From the NCBI RefSeq assembly GCF_001675165.1, contig NZ_LROS01000004.1, forward strand, positions 1-64,000: DNA of 64,000 bases. Direction: 5' to 3'. The position numbers were made by a program, and so were the translations under genes. How positions within the stretch are numbered: the stretch's first letter is position 1; every line of letters starts with the position of its first letter. Positions 61,187 to 64,000 of this stretch are shown in pieces. The notes beneath the pieces were generated by a model that saw only the letters and a program-made list of their open reading frames with translations, did no database searches and was not told the DNA's origin. This stretch comes from Clostridium ragsdalei P11. Its GTDB lineage: Bacteria > Bacillota > Clostridia > Clostridiales > Clostridiaceae.

Positions 61187-61450
61187 CTTAACTTTTGCAC
61201 ATATAAGATTTTAATTAATAGTTAATAATGAAGATTTAATAGTTAATGTGGATTTTTTTCCGTTACACTACAAAAAATCTTTGATTAAGCTTTTCATCAC
61301 TCGTTTTACTAAAGCAGAACATTGCTGCTTTATATAAATTTAAAGATTTTTTGCGACAGCTAAAAATCATCCTCCACTATTAATTTTTCATTATTAATTC
61401 TTAACTTGCGAAGCTTTGCTTCGCAATATTTTTAAACTGCGAAAGTTGAG
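61187..61450. mobile_element. Family C MITE-like element, copy 2 (264 bp)
   Basis: Terminal inverted repeats CTTAACTTTTGCA (61187-61199) and TGCGAAAGTTGAG (61438-61450), flanked by the perfect 7-bp direct repeat TAAATAA (61180-61186 and 61451-61457). Interior blocks shared with copy 1 include AATGTGGATTTTTTTCCGTT, AAAGATTTTTTGCGA and CTTGCGAAGCTTTG. The subterminal arms (TTAATAATGAAG with CATTATTAATTC) differ in sequence from copy 1 but remain complementary. No coding capacity. Confidence 0.88.
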
Positions 61451-61492
61451 TAAATAAGCTATAATATAGTACAAGGAACGAGGGGTTAGTTT

Positions 61493-62155
61493 ATGTTTCA
61501 TGTAGTTGATTTTGAAAAATGGGAAAGGCGTGAACACTTTAAATATTATACTGAACAGCTTAAATGTGCCTATAGTATTACCGCAAATCTTGATGTTACT
61601 TTATTTAAGGAATCATTAAAAAAGAATAATTTGAAATTTTATCCTTCATTTATATATTGTGTTAGTTATAACATAAATTCTATGCCAGAATTCCGTATGC
61701 GTCTTGGGGAAAACAATCAATTAATTGTATATGATATTGTCCATCCTAACTATACAATTTTTCATAAAGATGATCATACATTCTCAGACATTTGGTCAGA
61801 ATATACAGATGACTTTTATAAATTTTATGATAATTATAAATGTGATATGGAAAAATACTCACATATTAAAGGTGTAAAAATTAAGGCAAACCAGCCTAAA
61901 AATTTCTACTGCATATCTTGTGTTCCATGGCTCACATTTACAGGATATTCAACATACAGCAGTGAATCCAGTCCATCTTTAATGCCAATTATAACCTATG
62001 GGAAATATCATGAAGAAAACGGAAAATGGTTAATGCCATTTACTGTGACAATATCACATGCAGCCGCTGATGGATATCATGTAAGCAAGTTAATTAACAG
62101 CATACAAGAAACAATAGATAAATTTAATATTGAGAAAAATAAAGCAGTTTTATGA
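61493..62155 (+). CDS. Chloramphenicol acetyltransferase-family (type A CAT-like) acyltransferase
   Basis: A 220-residue protein of CAT length and layout: WERREHFKYYTEQLKCAYSITANLDVT near the start, YPSFIYCVSYNINSMPEFRMR, PWLTFTGYS, and the catalytic HxxxDG as SHAAADGYHVSKLIN near residue 197 (true CATs read HHAVCDG). Loss of the first His of HH is seen in many CAT-like proteins without proven drug activity, so chloramphenicol resistance is possible but unproven. GAGGGG lies upstream, and a MITE lies just before the promoter region. Confidence 0.87.
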   Translation: MFHVVDFEKWERREHFKYYTEQLKCAYSITANLDVTLFKESLKKNNLKFYPSFIYCVSYNINSMPEFRMRLGENNQLIVYDIVHPNYTIFHKDDHTFSDIWSEYTDDFYKFYDNYKCDMEKYSHIKGVKIKANQPKNFYCISCVPWLTFTGYSTYSSESSPSLMPIITYGKYHEENGKWLMPFTVTISHAAADGYHVSKLINSIQETIDKFNIEKNKAVL

Positions 62156-62261
62156 TTAATGCGCTATTGCAAGTTATGTAGTCAATTTAATTTACCATAT
62201 GAATATTAACATATATTATAGATAATAATATATATTACAGATATGAAAGGATGTGTACAAA

Positions 62262-62816
62262 ATGGCATTAAATAATGCAATGACCGCTGATTTTTTACGA
62301 TCTGCATATGGTGGAGAAAGTATGGCTCATATGAGATATCTCATTTGGGGAGATCATGCTGAGAAAGCTGGATATCCTAACATTGCCAGACTTTTTAGAG
62401 GCATAGCCTATGCAGAATGGGCACATGCTAAAAATCATTTCAATGTACTTAAAAATCAAGTTGGTGACAATACAGTTGCAGCTGGTGCTGTATTTGGAAA
62501 TACCGATATTGTAGAAAACCTCCAGGGAGCAATAAATGGAGAACTTCATGAAGTAGATCAAATGTATCCTGTATATCTTGAAACTGCAAGATTTCAAAAT
62601 GAAAAAGATGCTGAAAGATCATTTCATTTTGCACTAGAAGCTGAAAAAATACATGCCAATATGTTTAAGGGGGCACAGGAAGCAGCTAAATCAGGAAAAG
62701 ATATTCCAAATCAAAAGATATATGTTTGTCCAATTTGCGGATATACATACATGGGTGATAATGTCAGTGATTGCCCAGTTTGTGGCGCAAAGAAAGAAAT
62801 CTTCAAAGAATTTTAA
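62262..62816 (+). CDS. Rubrerythrin
   Basis: 184 residues from ATG at 62262 (AAGGA ten bases upstream; a GTG three codons earlier is in frame). The diiron four-helix domain has FLRSAYGGESMAHMRYLIWG, EWAHAKNHF and FALEAEKIHANMFK with the expected Glu/His ligands. The C-terminal rubredoxin-like iron site is CPICGYTYMGD...CPVCG. It reduces hydrogen peroxide with NAD(P)H-derived electrons in anaerobes. A weak PerR-like dyad (TATTATAGATAATAA) lies upstream, but the match is poor. Confidence 0.95.
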   Translation: MALNNAMTADFLRSAYGGESMAHMRYLIWGDHAEKAGYPNIARLFRGIAYAEWAHAKNHFNVLKNQVGDNTVAAGAVFGNTDIVENLQGAINGELHEVDQMYPVYLETARFQNEKDAERSFHFALEAEKIHANMFKGAQEAAKSGKDIPNQKIYVCPICGYTYMGDNVSDCPVCGAKKEIFKEF

Positions 62817-62843
62817 TATCAACAATATTTTTAACGTTTTCTC

Positions 62844-63076
62844 ATAAACAGAATTCTTGGTTTCAGGTGGAGTTTTTTTCTCCATCTGAAACTTATTAAC
62901 AGGATTCTTAGTGCTTTAGCACTTAGAAGGCGTTATCCTTTAGGGGAAATCGTTATCCAGGGGCGTACCAGCCGTTATCCCCCACTTTATAAGAAAAGCA
63001 GATATCCCAAATCTTTGATTTGGTGATAGTCGCTTTCACAGAGTGCGATGGGGGTATTACGGCTGGTAGCCATCGG
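62844..63076 (-). mobile_element. Repeat family B, copy 5 (233 bp), with a duplicated hairpin module
   Basis: In reverse orientation it begins CCGATGGCTACCAGCC after TTTGT and ends TTCTGTTTAT at 62844. It is nearly identical to copy 4 except for an extra ~50-bp unit (about 62894-62948), TTAACAGGATTCTTAG, GTGC-TTTA-GCAC, TTAGAAGGCGTTATCC, which repeats the plan of the outer module (TAAACAGAATTCTTGG, stem, CTTAGAAATCGTTATCC). Confidence 0.8.
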
Positions 63077-63084
63077 ACAAATAC

Positions 63085-63123
63085 ATTGAGCCTGTATCAA
63101 AATAATTTTGATACAGGCTCAAT
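63085..63123. terminator. Long perfect hairpin terminator
   Basis: ATTGAGCCTGTATCAAAAT (63085-63103) pairs with its exact complement at 63105-63123 around a 1-base centre. It lies just after the minus-strand transaldolase-like gene, between it and the family B copy. Confidence 0.75.
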
Positions 63124-63129
63124 CTTAAA

Positions 63130-63807
63130 TTAACAATCTAGCATAGTTTTTCCTTCACCACACAGCTTTTCAAAATCTTTTGTAAATGCCTTTATTGCAC
63201 AATCAACTGCATCTAATTTAATTAATCCTTCAATTACATCTGGAGCAACTGTTGCGGCTCCAACACCATATTTAGCTAATTCTAAAACTTGTTGTGAATT
63301 TTTAAAACTTGCTGCAAGAACTTCTGTCTTTAAATCATTCTTTTTAAATATATCATGAATATCTTTTGCAACTTTTATACCATCTGCACCTATATTGTCA
63401 ATTCTATTTACATATGGAGCTGCATAGCTAGCACCAGCTTTTCCTGCCAAATAAGCCTGCATCTGTGTATAGACAGCAGTTGCTGTAATATTAGCACCTT
63501 CTGCTGCAAGAGCCTTTATTGCCTTTAATCCTTCTCTTGATACTGGAACCTTTACATAAGTACTAGGCCCCAATTCTTGTTGAATTTTATGTGCCTCTCT
63601 AACCATTGATTCAGCATCTTTGGAAACAACTTGTACGTGAAGTTCTGCATCTTTTCCAATAAATTTTCTAATTGCCTTTAATACCTCATAGGGATTTTTT
63701 CCTTCTTTAGCTAGAATAGATGGATTAGTAGTTACTCCATCTATTGGATAATAATCATACATTTCCTTAATTCGATCTAAATTTGCAAAATCTACAATAA
63801 GTTTCAT
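63130..63807 (-). CDS. Transaldolase-family protein (fructose-6-phosphate aldolase/TalC type)
   Basis: 225 residues from ATG at 63807 (AAAGGA ten bases upstream). The short single-domain form of class I transaldolase: MKLIVDFANLDRIKEM, DGVTTNPSILAKEG, the Schiff-base Lys in TYVKVPVSREG near residue 84, TATAVYTQMQAYLAG and AASFKNSQQVLELAKYG. Members are either fructose-6-phosphate aldolases or transaldolases of the pentose pathway. The next gene on the strand (63849-64000) ends 42 bases upstream and may be co-transcribed. Confidence 0.93.
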   Translation of the reverse strand: MKLIVDFANLDRIKEMYDYYPIDGVTTNPSILAKEGKNPYEVLKAIRKFIGKDAELHVQVVSKDAESMVREAHKIQQELGPSTYVKVPVSREGLKAIKALAAEGANITATAVYTQMQAYLAGKAGASYAAPYVNRIDNIGADGIKVAKDIHDIFKKNDLKTEVLAASFKNSQQVLELAKYGVGAATVAPDVIEGLIKLDAVDCAIKAFTKDFEKLCGEGKTMLDC

Positions 63808-63848
63808 AAATCTCATTTCCTTTCTTCCACTGCATATTGCAATTTATT

Positions 63849-64000
63849 TTAAGCTTCAATAATGAGGCTTTTTACTCCTGCATTTCTTGCCACTTCTCTA
63901 AACTCGTTCATTTCATCTTCATTATACATTTTAGGATTATCGTAAAAACAATATTCTTCTTCCACTAAATTATACTTTGCCTTGGCAAGAGGATTATAAT
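63849..64000 (-). CDS. 3' end of an unidentified gene (partial)
   Basis: The frame runs from the window edge to TAA at 63849-63851 and encodes about 49 residues, beginning YNPLAKAKYNLVEEEYC and ending EVARNAGVKSLIIEA. Codon use is like its neighbours. The family cannot be told from the tail alone. It lies upstream of the transaldolase-like gene on the same strand. Confidence 0.6.
   Translation of the reverse strand, partial: YNPLAKAKYNLVEEEYCFYDNPKMYNEDEMNEFREVARNAGVKSLIIEA

Noticed and set aside
61493-62155. Calling the CAT-like gene a proven chloramphenicol-resistance gene
   Set aside because: The catalytic motif is SHAAADG instead of HHAVCDG; family membership is clear but drug activity is not.
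62205-62235. PerR box upstream of rubrerythrin
   Set aside because: TATTATAGATAATAA has dyad character but fits the 7-1-7 PerR consensus poorly; such AT-rich dyads are common here.
62295-62885. Minus-strand frames opposite rubrerythrin and a plus-strand frame crossing its end
   Set aside because: Shadows of a complete rubrerythrin; the last one runs into a family B element.

Overview
The window is AT-rich, densely coded DNA of a clostridial type (Firmicutes, Clostridium sensu lato). The evidence is strong GGAGG ribosome sites with frequent TTG/GTG starts, a SpoIID-like cell-wall protein, rubrerythrin, an orphan AgrD-type peptide, a CitG-CitX fusion and many two-component/ABC modules. No rRNA, tRNA, CRISPR or prophage was seen. 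The species is not fixed by the sequence.

Layout. 0-6 kb: a YtrA-type GntR/ABC operon, a decayed metallo-beta-lactamase-fold gene, a flavodoxin-fold reductase and a BlaI/BlaR1 pair with two BlaI-type operators. 6-10.5 kb: two secreted wall enzymes (Amidase_6-like and M15 peptidase), a hydrolase and an iron-sulfur aldo/keto reductase. 10.5-16.5 kb: argF-carA-carB. 16.5-24 kb: FAH-family enzyme, methyltransferase, RecQ, small coiled-coil genes, CitG-CitX fusion, SDR. 24-27.6 kb: a TPP-riboswitch operon tenA-thiZ-thiX-thiY for pyrimidine salvage. 28-33.8 kb: TspO, SpoIID-like protein, MarR with a divergent YczE-like membrane protein, small membrane proteins, PAP2. 33.9-36.1 kb: an AgrC-like kinase with a 47-residue AgrD-like peptide but no agrB, next to a wrecked serine recombinase. 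36.3-42.8 kb: C5-epimerase-like protein, CPBP protease, TetR plus esterase, MerR plus carboxymuconolactone-decarboxylase-like protein, GNAT. 43-60 kb: an envelope-stress and drug-response district (kinase, erythromycin-esterase-like protein, ABC exporter, response regulator, CDP-alcohol transferase, MarR, a BceRS-BceAB-type module, and an ECF sigma/anti-sigma/ABC operon). 60-64 kb: DUF2164, a pentapeptide protein, a CAT-like acetyltransferase, rubrerythrin, transaldolase.

The least expected content lies between genes. Three families of structured, non-coding repeats are scattered through the window. Family C (2 copies) is a MITE-like element with 13-bp terminal inverted repeats and perfect 7-bp target duplications that differ between copies. 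Family B (5 copies, 128-233 bp) is a hairpin element that always sits just 3' of TTTAT (TTTGT once) and ends in GTTTAT. One copy is inserted precisely inside a family A repeat, and another has rewritten the last codons of a histidine kinase. Family A (2 copies) is a giant imperfect palindrome. No transposase for any of them is in the window.

Regulation is unusually readable. Matching operators can be seen for GntR/YtrA, BlaI, two MarR proteins, TetR and MerR (19-bp spacer promoter), as well as the TPP riboswitch with its terminator. Many start codons were moved downstream of the longest open frame because the ribosome-binding site lies inside the longer frame.
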